From assembly GCA_903885525.1 (NCBI GenBank), contig CAISJA010000295.1:1-35214 (forward strand): a DNA stretch of 35,214 bases. Reading direction: 5' to 3'. The notes beneath the pieces were generated by a model. It made no database searches and was not told where the DNA came from. It worked only from the letters and a program-made list of their open reading frames with translations. A program made the position numbers and the translations under genes. Each line of letters starts with the position of its first letter. The stretch's first letter is position 1. Positions 27,901-35,085 of the stretch are shown one piece after another. Origin of the DNA: an uncultured Opitutaceae bacterium. Its GTDB lineage: Bacteria > Verrucomicrobiota > Verrucomicrobiia > Opitutales > Opitutaceae.

Positions 27901-28168
27901 CGGCGCCGGGCAGCGACTGCGACTCGATGTGCTCGATGTCGTTGACGGTGGTCGTCATCGCCCGCTCGCTCAGCATCACGATGCGCTTCTCCATGTCTTC
28001 GGGGGAAAGCCCGTTGTAGACCCATAGGACGGTCACGACCGGAATGTCGATCGAGGGGAAGATGTCCTTGGCCATCCGCAGCACAGACAGGGCGCCGAGG
28101 ATCAGGATGAACAGGGCCATCACGGTAAACGTGTACGGACGGCGGAGGGCGAGGCGGACGATCCACAT
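24944..28168 (-). CDS. RND efflux permease (AcrB/HAE1-like)
   Basis: The 1074-aa product has the full length of an RND pump. It starts at ATG 28168-28166, where MWIVRLALRRPYTFTVMALF begins the first membrane helix; the frame stays open far upstream but that part is not protein-like. TM1 is followed by a large periplasmic loop beginning near DIFPSIDIPVVTV. The TM4 region has AVGILVDDATVTIENIDRN with the paired aspartates needed for proton relay. A second large loop comes after DFFPLVDAGQF. The TM10-12 region has GVATANSILLVTFAND and MIIGMLPMSLGWGEGGEQNAPLGRAVIGG. It exports drugs, lipophilic compounds or similar substrates by proton antiport with the adaptor encoded just downstream. The substrate is not predictable. 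It is divergent from the response regulator gene at 28382, which may share its promoter region. Confidence 0.92.
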   Translation of the reverse strand: MWIVRLALRRPYTFTVMALFILILGALSVLRMAKDIFPSIDIPVVTVLWVYNGLSPEDMEKRIVMLSERAMTTTVNDIEHIESQSLPGAGVIKVFFQPRTSVDAAVAQVTAINQTILRVLPTGATPPLVIRFSASNVPILQLGLGSKTLSEQALYDIGLNFLRSQLATVQGASVPLPSGGKVRQIQVDLDPRALQANGLTPTDVANAINLQNLTLPSGTAKIGDREYAVMVNSSPDLVKGLNDLPVKVVNGTTLFVRDVAQVRDGSAPQTNIVRQNGTRGALLPILKSGAASTLDIISRIKGVLPRIASTLPKELELHPQFDQSIFVRAALNGVIKEALIATFLTSAMILLFLGTWRNTLVVALSIPLSIFCSLIILNLCGQTINAMTLGGLALAVGILVDDATVTIENIDRNLGLKKPLIQAILDGAEQIAVPAFVSTLCICIVFVPIFLLEGTAKFLFGPLALAVIFAMLASYFLSRTVVPTFVHYLLHGQPVFHDREDGPADPHAPRGDLFWRIHVRFHVHFTRLRRAYTGALDWCLGHRRTVMLAAAGVVLATCLLLPFLGRDFFPLVDAGQFRLHVRGPAGLRLEETEHVFTQVDTVIREVIPAEELVAILDNIGLPAGGTALAFSDSVTIGSADGEILVSLNPEKHASTWAYVRRIRARLNHDFPDYVFFTQPSDIVGQILNFGLPAPIDVQIAGRDRAANYALAQELSSRISRIRGAVDVHVHQIVNAPSLLVNVDRARAEQLGLTQRDVAGNLLIALSGSGQSAPNFWLNPQNGVQYLIATQTPQFRLDSIEALQGTPIGVSARTNTPEILGNVATVQRTVTSAVVSHYDIQPVFDVYANVDQRDLGSVAAEVRQLIKEYEPRLSRGSFIKLRGQVQSMDASFAGLGYGVLFAILLVYLLMVVNFQSWLDPFIIIMALPGALCGIIWALLLTRTTLSVPSLMGAIMSVGVATANSILLVTFANDQRKEGKDARAAALAAGHTRLRPVLMTALAMIIGMLPMSLGWGEGGEQNAPLGRAVIGGLLVATVATLFLVPAVYATLRRQAAHRPEETILEELHDAHLPDNN

Positions 28169-28381
28169 AGGTAGGTTGAGGGCGGGAAACCGTGCACAGT
28201 GACGACTTATCCGGAATCGTCCAACGGGTTCTGCGGCCTCCGGCCGGAAATATCCTTGCGTTGTTCTGCCTTGCCCCCGGTCCATCCCCCGGCGTTTCCT
28301 CCCGCCGCCGCTACGGGCCTTGACCCGCCCCGCCGGTTGCCCTTCCTTGATCCGCGCCGCCCGGGCTCCCGCAACAACCTC

Positions 28382-28771
28382 ATGGCCTCCATCCTCCTCA
28401 TCGACGACGACGACGAACTGCGCACCATCGTGGCGATGATGCTGGTCTCGGCCGGGCATGTGGTGCGTGAGGCGGCCGACGGCAGCGCGGGGCTCCGGCT
28501 CTACCGGCAAAACCCGGCGGAGATCATCATCACCGACCTTGTCATGCCGGAAAAGGAGGGGCTGGCGGTCATCATCGAGCTGCGCAAGATCAACCCCCAG
28601 GTCCGCATCATCGCGATTTCCGGCGGCTTTGCCTTCGACTCGAAACTCTACCTTAGTATGGCCCGGAAGCTCGGCGCCGACCAGGTGCTGCGCAAGCCCT
28701 TCCGGCCCGAGGAGCTGAAGGCGGCCATCGAGGCCCTGCTCCTGCCACCCCCGCCGCCGGCCCCGGCCTGA
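28382..28771 (+). CDS. Single-domain response regulator (CheY-like receiver)
   Basis: The 129-aa protein is one receiver domain plus a proline-rich tail (PPPPPAPA). Acidic pocket residues lie in LLIDDDDE (residues 6-12), the phospho-acceptor is Asp52 (IITDLVMP), the switch serine is Ser80 (IAISGG) and the conserved lysine is Lys105 (LRKPF). There is no output domain, so it works by protein contact or as a phosphorelay intermediate. The start is ATG 28382; the open frame continues upstream but lacks receiver features. No histidine kinase is next to it. It is divergent from the RND operon. Confidence 0.88.
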   Translation: MASILLIDDDDELRTIVAMMLVSAGHVVREAADGSAGLRLYRQNPAEIIITDLVMPEKEGLAVIIELRKINPQVRIIAISGGFAFDSKLYLSMARKLGADQVLRKPFRPEELKAAIEALLLPPPPPAPA

Positions 28772-28795
28772 GCTGCCGCGCGAGCCGATCCTGTC

Positions 28796-29935
28796 ATGCC
28801 CCCCGCTCCGGACGCTCCCGACCCCATGCCCCGGCTGGCGGCAGAATCCTCCGCTCCCGCCTCCCGCGCCGCCCAGGCCTCCCCGGCCGGACCGCCGGCC
28901 CCGGAGCGCGGCCCCGTCCCCGTCTGCCAAAACTGCGGCGCGCCGTTGCATGGCGCCTACTGCCACCGCTGCGGCCAGCACGATTTTGATTTTCACCGCT
29001 CCTTCTGGCATGTCCTGCTGGAGGCGCTGGAAAGTGTTTTTCATTTCGACGAAAAATTCTTCCGCAACCTCGCCTCCCTCCTGTTCCGGCCGGGCCGGCT
29101 CACGGCTGATTTCAACGCCGGCCGGCGCGCCTCGCAGGTGCCGCCGTTCCGCCTCTACATCTTCGTCAGCTTTCTCTACTTCCTGTTCGCCTTCCTGCAT
29201 CCCGACCGCAAGGCGGAGCTGCACGAACAGGTCCGCGCCCTGCCCGAAAAGATCGCCACCGCCCACCAAGCCGTCACCGGGCAGGCGCCGACCCTGGCTG
29301 GCCCCGCGGCCAAGGAGCAGCGCAACGCCACGGCGGAAACGCTCCGCCAGCCCGGCCCCTCCGCCGATCCAGCCCCGGCCACCTCCACGGCCCCGGCCGT
29401 TCCGGCCGAAGCCGACCCGCCGGCCGCCGCCGCAGACGACCCGGCATCCCTCACCCTTGACCTCGGCCCGCTCAACGGCACCTGGCTCGGACAGCTCATC
29501 ACCGTCAAGCTCCGGCAGGCGCTCGCGCAACAGCACGAGACGCTGGAGGCGATCCTGCACGCGGTGCCGAAGCTGCTGTTGCTCTGCCTGCCCCTCTTCG
29601 CCCTCTACACCCGGCTGCTTTTCCGCGGCGGCGGGTCCTATTTCCTCCAGCACCTCGTCGGCTCGGTGCATGTTCACACCTTCTATTTTCTCTGGCGCCT
29701 GCTCAGCCGCGGGCTGGTCTTCCTTACCGGCCTGGCCAGCCTCCGCGCCGCCGGGTGGGTGGACACGGCCGCGGAGCTTTGGCTGCTGCTCTACCCCGTC
29801 CTCATGCTGCGCCGGCTGTATCAGGAAACCTGGGGCCGCACCCTGTGGAAAAGCGCCGCCCTTTCCTGCCTCTACGGCCTGACCCTGCTGCTCGCTTTTT
29901 TCGCCACCTCGCTTGTCGTCATACTGCTGCGGTGA
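28796..29935 (+). CDS. DUF3667-like membrane protein with zinc ribbon
   Basis: The 379-aa protein has a Pro/Ala-rich N-terminus (1-40), then a zinc ribbon with CQNCG and YCHRCGQ (residues 44-60). A conserved block follows (FDFHRSFWHVLLEALESVFHFDEKFFRNLASLLFRPG), a membrane segment (FRLYIFVSFLYFLFAFL), a long Ala/Pro-rich loop (about 140-220) and three or four C-terminal membrane helices. The zinc ribbon followed by the F-D-x-K and L-L-x-x-P-G block is the DUF3667 pattern, common in Bacteroidota and Verrucomicrobiota; the function is unknown. It follows the receiver gene by 24 nt on the same strand and may be co-transcribed. ATG 28826 is an alternative start. Confidence 0.7.
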   Translation: MPPAPDAPDPMPRLAAESSAPASRAAQASPAGPPAPERGPVPVCQNCGAPLHGAYCHRCGQHDFDFHRSFWHVLLEALESVFHFDEKFFRNLASLLFRPGRLTADFNAGRRASQVPPFRLYIFVSFLYFLFAFLHPDRKAELHEQVRALPEKIATAHQAVTGQAPTLAGPAAKEQRNATAETLRQPGPSADPAPATSTAPAVPAEADPPAAAADDPASLTLDLGPLNGTWLGQLITVKLRQALAQQHETLEAILHAVPKLLLLCLPLFALYTRLLFRGGGSYFLQHLVGSVHVHTFYFLWRLLSRGLVFLTGLASLRAAGWVDTAAELWLLLYPVLMLRRLYQETWGRTLWKSAALSCLYGLTLLLAFFATSLVVILLR

Positions 29936-30030
29936 GCCCCCGCCCGCCGGGCGCCGGGCGCTTTGTTTCCAGCCCGGCTCGTCCGGCCGAGCGCGCGCGA
30001 CCACCGCGTGGAAACCGGAGCCAGCTTGTC

Positions 30031-30102
30031 GACGTTTCCTGACATAAACGGCGCATCCGCCCCTTGTCCTTTGTCTCCGGCCGAGGAGCGGACAGAAACG
30101 TC
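30031..30102. repeat. Inverted repeat GACGTTTC ... GAAACGTC upstream of the LuxR-type regulator
   Basis: GACGTTTC at 30031-30038 is matched by its exact complement at 30095-30102, with 56 nt between. It lies in the promoter region before the ATG at 30120 and could be two half-sites of a regulator or chance; 8-bp arms are short. Confidence 0.3.
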
Positions 30103-30119
30103 GGGGTCGGAAAAAACTT

Positions 30120-30779
30120 ATGGGAACGCCAGATTTCTCCGTGCTGCACATCGAGGACGATCCCCTGTGGGCCAGCCTGGTTGCCTCCAATCTGCGGGGC
30201 GCGCCGGGGATCAGGGCCTGCTGGCAGGCCGCCACCGCCGCCGAGGGGCTGGCCCTGGCCCGGCAGCACCAGCCGGACCTCGTCGTGCTGGATCTCAATC
30301 TGCCCGATGCCCGTGGGACCGACCTGGCCAGCGATCTGATCCTGCAGTTGCACCCGCCCCGCATCTTGCTGCTCACGGTGCGGCACGACGCGCTGACCCT
30401 GCATCTGGCCGGGCAGACCTCCATCTCCGGCTTGCTCTGGAAGGAGTCCCACCTCCCGGCACTCCTCCCGGCGGTGCGGGCGGTGGCGGCCGGGCAACAC
30501 TATTTCCCCTCCGAGGTGCAGTCGGCGATGCGGGAGCTGCGGTAGTCTCCGCACGCTTTCTACAAGATACTCACCTCCCGCGAGCTGGAGTTGATCCCGT
30601 ATTTCGGCCGTGGATTCACCGACGCGGAGATCGCCACGCTGTTTGGATTCACCGAACACGCCGCCCGCTCGCACCGGCAGCGCATCATGCAGAAGCTCGG
30701 CCTGCACCGCAGCATCGACCTGATGCAGTGGGCCATCCGCATGGGCCTGGCCGTGATCCCTCCCGCCTCCCGCCATTAG
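30120..30779 (+). pseudogene. LuxR/FixJ-type response regulator interrupted by an in-frame TAG
   Basis: Residues 1-141 form a receiver domain: HIEDD (acidic pocket), phospho-acceptor Asp58 (VVLDLNLP), Thr86 and Lys108. The frame then meets TAG at 30543-30545. The same frame continues without any shift for 77 more codons to TAG 30777-30779, giving a typical LuxR-type helix-turn-helix: FYKILTSRELELIPYFGRGF, then DAEIATLFGFTEHAARSHRQ and RIMQKLGLHRSIDLMQWAIR. The stop falls exactly in the linker, where intact relatives run on. Options are a recent nonsense mutation, a sequence error, or readthrough. A receiver-only product could still be made. It stands 129 nt before the peptide-export operon and may have controlled it. 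ATG 30120 is preceded by GGAAAAAAC. Confidence 0.8.
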
Positions 30780-30908
30780 AAAGCGCCCCGTTTGAAAATC
30801 CAGACGCCGCTCAGGTGGATTTTCCCCGGGTCAAGTTTTTCTTTGCGTGAAATTTCATGCTCCAAACGGCTTCAGCCGCGAGAGCACCCCGGCATCGTCG
30901 CGTCTCGC

Positions 30909-32117
30909 ATGCCCAGCACGTCCCAGTTGCTTCCAGCCCATTTGGCGGAGGATACCTTGGAGAGCCTCTTTGCCGCCCACGGCCCGCAACGCCCTTGGGT
31001 GTATTGGCTGGTGCTGTGGGGGACACTCAGCGGGCTGGCGGCGCTCCCTCTGGTCAAGGTGGATCTGTCGGTGCGGGCTGCCGGGCTGGTCCGCCCGGCC
31101 ACCGAGCGGGTCGAGTTGCGGGCCGCCTATGCGGGCCGCGTCGCCCAGGTGCTCGCCCATGAGAACGACCGCGTCCGCGCCGGGCAGCCGCTCCTCGTCA
31201 TCAGTTCCCGCGACCTGGAAGAACGGCTGGCCCGCAACCACCTGTCGCAGCAGGAAAAGGCGGAGAGCATCGCCGACCTGAACAAGCTCACGGTCGATTC
31301 CTACAGCCTCGGTGAGGGGGCGCTCCCGCACCTCGCCGGGCTGGCCACTGCGCCGCTCCGCCAGGATCTGGCCCAGTTCCTGACCCAGCTTGACTCCTAT
31401 CGTTTGGCGGCCTCGAAAGCCGCCAACGAGCTGACCCGCTACACCACCCTGTGCGCCAAGGGCATCGCCACCACCCAGGAGCTGGACAACGCCCGCTATG
31501 AAGCCGAGCGGCTGAAAAAGGAATCGCAGCTCCTCATCGATCAAACCCTCTCCCGCTGGCAGACCCGCCTCCACGACGAGCAGACGGCCCGGGCGGATCT
31601 GGCCTCGGAGGAAAAACGCCTGCTGGAGGAGATGACGCAATACACCCTCCGCGCCCCGATGGACGGCGTCCTGGTGGGCTTCACCGGCGCCAGCGCGGGA
31701 GGCTACGCCCCCATGGGGCAGTCCTTCGGGGCCGTCTCGCCCGAGGACACCCTCCAGATCGAAACCTATGTCTCCGCCAAGGATGTCGGCTTGGTAAAAG
31801 TTCACCAGCCGGTGCGGCTGCAGATCGACGCCTACTCCTACACCCAGTGGGGGACGCTCGATGGCACGGTCGAGAGCATCTCCGGCGACATGTTCGGCGC
31901 CGGTGGCACCGCGCCGGCTGGAGCCGTGAGCGGCGTCTTGTTCAAGGTCGTCATCAAGCCCCTCCGCACGACCTTGCGGCTGTCCAATGGCGTGCAGGGC
32001 GAACTCCGCAAGGGGATGACGCTCAATGCGCGTTTTCTCGTCGCCCGCCGCAGCCTGCTGCAAGTCCTCTACGAGGATGTCAGTGCCTGGCTCGATCCCC
32101 GGGCCAACCCTGCCTGA
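30909..32117 (+). CDS. HlyD-family adaptor of a peptide/bacteriocin exporter
   Basis: The 402-aa protein has one N-terminal membrane helix (about residues 30-50, VYWLVLWGTLSGLAALPLV), a lipoyl half (VELRAAYAGRVAQVLAHEND), a long coiled coil with TTLCAKGIATTQELDNARYE, a second lipoyl half (YTLRAPMDGVLVGFTGASAG) and a beta-barrel end. This is the layout of adaptors that work with peptidase-type ABC exporters in bacteriocin secretion. It ends 3 nt before the exporter ATG, so the two are translationally linked. ATG 30909 is chosen because the preceding part of the open frame is not protein-like; a TTG at 30792 would add 39 residues. No clear ribosome site. Confidence 0.85.
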   Translation: MPSTSQLLPAHLAEDTLESLFAAHGPQRPWVYWLVLWGTLSGLAALPLVKVDLSVRAAGLVRPATERVELRAAYAGRVAQVLAHENDRVRAGQPLLVISSRDLEERLARNHLSQQEKAESIADLNKLTVDSYSLGEGALPHLAGLATAPLRQDLAQFLTQLDSYRLAASKAANELTRYTTLCAKGIATTQELDNARYEAERLKKESQLLIDQTLSRWQTRLHDEQTARADLASEEKRLLEEMTQYTLRAPMDGVLVGFTGASAGGYAPMGQSFGAVSPEDTLQIETYVSAKDVGLVKVHQPVRLQIDAYSYTQWGTLDGTVESISGDMFGAGGTAPAGAVSGVLFKVVIKPLRTTLRLSNGVQGELRKGMTLNARFLVARRSLLQVLYEDVSAWLDPRANPA

Positions 32118-32120
32118 GCC

Positions 32121-34252
32121 ATGCCGAACTTTCGCCAACGCGATGTCACGGACTGCGGGGCCGCCTGCCTGGCCTATGTTTTCCACCACTACCGGCTGGA
32201 GGTTTCGCTGGCCTTGCTCCGCCGCAAAATCGGCACCAACCAGCAGGGCAGCACGGCGCTCGGGCTGGTGGAGGGGCCAGAGCCTTTGGTTTTACCGCCA
32301 AAGGGGTGAAATGTCCGTTTGAGAGTTTGGGAAAACTCGAACTTCCTGCCATCGCGCATATCCGGCAAAGCAACCGGGCGCAGCATTATGTGGTCGTGGT
32401 GCGACTCGGCAAAAAATCTCTCCGCGTCATGGACCCGGCCTTGGGCAGGGTAGAAAAATGGCCGCTCGACAAGTTTCGGGGGGAATGGACCGGTGTGCTG
32501 GTGTTATTGGCTCCAGGTCTGGAGTTCCAACCGGGCAGCCGGACCAAGTCCGCGTTCAGCCGGGTGTGTGAACTGTTGATTCCCCAACGGGGCGTCCTCC
32601 TCCAGGCCTTCATCGGGGCGGTGCTGGCCACGGTGCTTTCCCTCTCCACCTCGATCTACGTCCAGAAAATCGTGGACAACGTGATTGTGGACGGGAACCG
32701 CAACCTGCTGACGCTTCTGGGCGTATCCATGCTGGTGGTGCTGGTGTTCCGGCTGGTGCTCGGCTGGTTCCAGTCGCGGCTCATGTTGCGGACGGCCCAG
32801 CAGATCGACTCCGCTATCATTCTGGGGTATTACCGTCACCTGCTGAGGCTGCCTCAGCCCTTTTTCGACACCATGCGGGTCGGCGAGATCATCTCGCGGG
32901 TGTCGGATGCGGTGAAAATCCGCAATTTCCTCAACGGCACTTTCCTCAGCCTGCTGCTTCAGCCGCTGATCCTGGTCTTCGCCCTCGCGGCGATGTTTTT
33001 CTACTCCTGGAAACTGGCCCTGCTCTCCCTGGCCCTGCTGCCGCTGAACCTGCTGGTCTATTTTGCCGCGGACTGGTTGAACAAGAAATATCAGCGGCTG
33101 ATGATGGAGCGCGGGGCGGATTTCGACGCCCAGTTGGTCGAGTCCCTGAATGCCCAGCCGGTCATCCGGGCCTTTCGCCTGGAGGGGCACATGGGATTGC
33201 GCACCGAGTCCCGGCTCGTGCGGCTGCTCCGCCCGGTCTGGGATGCCGCCAACAGCGGGTTGCTGGTGGGCTCCCTCGCCAGCTTCATCACCCAGGCCTA
33301 CATGGTGGGCTTGCTCTGGATCGGTGCCTCGCAGGTGCTGCAAGCCAGCCTGACCGCCGGCGAGCTGATGTCGTGCTACACCCTGGCCGGCTACCTCACC
33401 GGCCCGATCACCTCGCCCATCGGGATGAACGCCGCCATCCGCGAGACCCTTATCGCCACCGAGCGCCTGTACGAAATCATTGATCTGGAGTGCGAGCAGG
33501 ACACCGGGACGGTGGAGCTCGCCCCTGAAACGCTGGGCGACATTCGCCTTGAAGGCGTCACCTTCAAATACCCCGGCCGGCTGCCGGTGCTGCAGAACCT
33601 GACGCTGACGATTCCCGCCGCCAAAATCACGGCCCTGGTCGGCGAGTCTGGCTGCGGCAAGAGCACGCTGCTCGCGCTGCTGCGGAGGCTGTACGTCCCC
33701 GACGCGGGCAAGATATTCATCGGCGAAACGGATATCCAGTACGCCAGCCTCGCCTCCCTGCGGAAGAGGGTGGCCATCGTCCCCCAGCAGACCCAGCTGC
33801 TCTCCGGCACCGTGCTGGAAAATCTTGCCCCGGGGGAAATCCAGCCCGATCTGCCGCGCCTGCTCCGCGTCTGCCGCGAAGTCGGTATCCTCGAATTCAT
33901 CGAAACCCTCCCCCAGGGCTTCCAGACGCCGTTGACGGAGAACGGCAGCAACCTCTCGGGCGGCCAACGGCAACGCCTCGCCATCGCCCGAGCACTTTAT
34001 ACCGAGGCCCCGATCGTCCTGCTCGATGAGCCAAGCTCGTCGCTCGACATGCGGGCCGAGCACTCGCTCATGGAGTTGCTCCTCCGACTGGGGCAGCAAG
34101 GGCGGACGATTATTTTTAGTGCCCATACTGAATGGCTCTTCGAAGCCGCAGACCAAGTGGTTGAAATAGTTAATGGGCAGGCGCGCATGATGACAGAAGG
34201 AGTAGCTTTGGCGCGACAGTATGGGCCCCAAGACAAGGAGCCGCCGCATTAA
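32121..34252 (+). pseudogene. C39-peptidase ABC exporter (bacteriocin-type), frameshifted at a GGGG run
   Basis: The gene starts at ATG 32121 and encodes MPNFRQRDVTDCGAACLAYV with peptidase Cys12. After GLVEG (GGGG at 32273-32276) the frame must move by -1 to continue as ARAFGFTAKGVKCPFESLGK. That second frame carries the catalytic His (AQHYVVVV) and Asp (VMDPALG), a six-helix membrane domain (about 150-430) and the ATPase: GESGCGKST, LSGGQRQRLAIARAL, LLDEPSSSLD and SAHTEW. The joined product would be 710 aa, the normal family length. Without correction the product ends after 62 aa. The family cleaves double-glycine leaders and exports the peptide; the precursor at 34416 fits as its substrate. 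The shift may be a one-base deletion, a sequencing error, or ribosomal -1 slippage on GGG. Confidence 0.85.
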
Positions 34253-34362
34253 AAACAATTTTTGGCGCATCTGTTTGTGGCAGAATCTCTCATGCCGAGT
34301 GGTTCTGCAGTCCTCGCTTTCAGAAAATGATACAAAAATAAAAGCAACATGAATGCATGCCA

Positions 34363-34370
34363 TATAAAAT
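34363..34370 (+). promoter_or_regulatory. Possible -10 element TATAAAAT before the peptide gene
   Basis: TATAAAAT lies 46 nt before the precursor ATG in a 163-nt AT-rich gap that follows the exporter stop. No good -35 was found at the right distance. A small hairpin (TTGCC/GGCAA, 34371-34386) follows it. The gap suggests that the peptide has its own promoter, apart from the exporter operon. Confidence 0.35.
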
Positions 34371-34403
34371 TTGCCTTTTCTGGCAATCCAGCCAGAACAA
34401 ACC

Positions 34404-34408
34404 AAGGA
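34404..34408 (+). promoter_or_regulatory. Ribosome binding site AAGGA for the peptide precursor
   Basis: AAGGA with a 7-nt spacer to ATG 34416 sets the start. The upstream extension of the frame (to 34371) is excluded by this and by the leader pattern. Confidence 0.8.
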
Positions 34409-34415
34409 TAAAACC

Positions 34416-34661
34416 ATGAATGAGTTATCAGAATATGATATGTCCAGAATATGTGGCGGAGATTGGGTAGATATAGCATCCGGTATCGTGGGTGTAGCAG
34501 TCGGTGTCGGCCTAGCCGCCACCGGCTTTGGGGCATTTGCCTCCGGAGCCGTGGGAGTCATTGCCGCAGACGCCACAAAAGACGTACTGAATGAAGTCCG
34601 CAATAGTCCGCCATATAGACCAGGAATGGATGATCGTTATCCTCCCATTATTACCAACTGA
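34416..34661 (+). CDS. Double-glycine leader peptide precursor (class II bacteriocin/microcin-like)
   Basis: The 81-aa precursor begins MNELSEYDMSRICGG. The leader LSEYDMSRICGG matches the LSxxELxxIxGG consensus cut after GG by C39 exporters such as the one encoded 160 nt upstream. Cleavage after Gly15 would release a 66-aa peptide. Residues 21-51 form a Gly/Ala/Val helix with GxxxG-type spacing (GIVGVAVGVGLAATGFGAFA), like pore-forming class II bacteriocins. The tail is polar and proline-rich (PPYRPGMDDRYPPIITN). There are no cysteines in the mature part and no modification enzymes nearby. It could instead be a quorum or signal peptide, but the length and glycine zipper favour a membrane-active bacteriocin. 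Codon use is more AT-rich than in the genes to the left. Confidence 0.82.
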   Translation: MNELSEYDMSRICGGDWVDIASGIVGVAVGVGLAATGFGAFASGAVGVIAADATKDVLNEVRNSPPYRPGMDDRYPPIITN

Positions 34662-34668
34662 AGCACAA

Positions 34669-34712
34669 CTGCAAAAGGCTGCTTCGTTCTCAGCCTTTTG
34701 CAGTATTATTTT
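34669..34712 (+). terminator. Strong intrinsic terminator between peptide gene and putative immunity gene
   Basis: CTGCAAAAGGCTG (34669-34681) is the exact complement of CAGCCTTTTGCAG (34691-34703), a 13-bp stem with a 9-nt loop, followed by TATTATTTTA. It starts 7 nt after the peptide stop codon, and its U tract ends right at the next ATG (34713). Transcription into that gene must therefore read through it or begin inside it. Confidence 0.85.
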
Positions 34713-34916
34713 ATGTACACACCAAATTACAAAATAACAATCCCGTTATGTATAGTTTTAGTTATAGTGACATCAGTTCTAAAAGACTACGCGATATCGG
34801 CTGGCGTGATACCAGATATAAAATATCGCTATGCGTTCTTTTCCGTATTTATGATTTTTAGTTATGCGTTTCATCGGGCGATAAAACTCGGATCAATAAA
34901 ATTATTTAGAAAGTAG
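34713..34916 (+). CDS. Small two-helix membrane protein, candidate immunity protein
   Basis: The 67-aa product from ATG 34713 has two hydrophobic helices (ITIPLCIVLVIVTSVL, about residues 8-23, and YAFFSVFMIFSYAFH, about 45-59) and a basic C-terminus (KLGSIKLFRK). Small basic membrane proteins encoded directly after a class II bacteriocin gene are usually immunity proteins that protect the producer. No sequence family is recognised; the role is inferred from position and topology. A TTG at 34698 would lie inside the terminator stem, so ATG is preferred, although no clear ribosome site precedes it. The gene is AT-rich like its neighbour. Confidence 0.6.
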   Translation: MYTPNYKITIPLCIVLVIVTSVLKDYAISAGVIPDIKYRYAFFSVFMIFSYAFHRAIKLGSIKLFRK

Positions 34917-35085
34917 ACGGGTCATTAGTGACGGTATGATCAGGGGTTGTAGGTACTACTATTAATATATTTCAGTCCCGTTCCGCAGGGAGTGAATATG
35001 ACGCTGCAACTGCTTGCATAGGGGTGGATAATAATTTAAACTATTGGTATACAGATAGATGGTACGCTTTCTGCTGATCGACGGC
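34917..35085. other. AT-rich non-coding gap before the transposase
   Basis: No gene seen. It should contain the left end of the insertion sequence, but the terminal inverted repeat cannot be fixed without the right end. One stretch at 34969-35003 (core AGTCCC-GTTCCGCA-GGGAGTGAA) has the look of a CRISPR repeat but occurs once only. Confidence 0.35.

Noticed and set aside
24737..28027. Very long open frame antisense to the RND permease and adaptor genes
   Set aside because: Asp/Glu/Gly/Arg/His-rich shadow caused by high GC; no domains, while the other strand encodes clear RND motifs.
28169..30424. Upstream extension of the RND permease frame by more than 700 codons
   Set aside because: It overlaps the receiver and DUF3667 genes in antisense and is low-complexity; the pump's first helix begins at 28168.
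32271..32281. Canonical programmed -1 frameshift site
   Set aside because: The sequence lacks a true X-XXY-YYZ heptamer and I see no strong following stem; slippage on GGG remains possible but not supported as programmed.
34969..35003. CRISPR array
   Set aside because: Only one repeat-like unit and no cas gene in the window, so no array is annotated.
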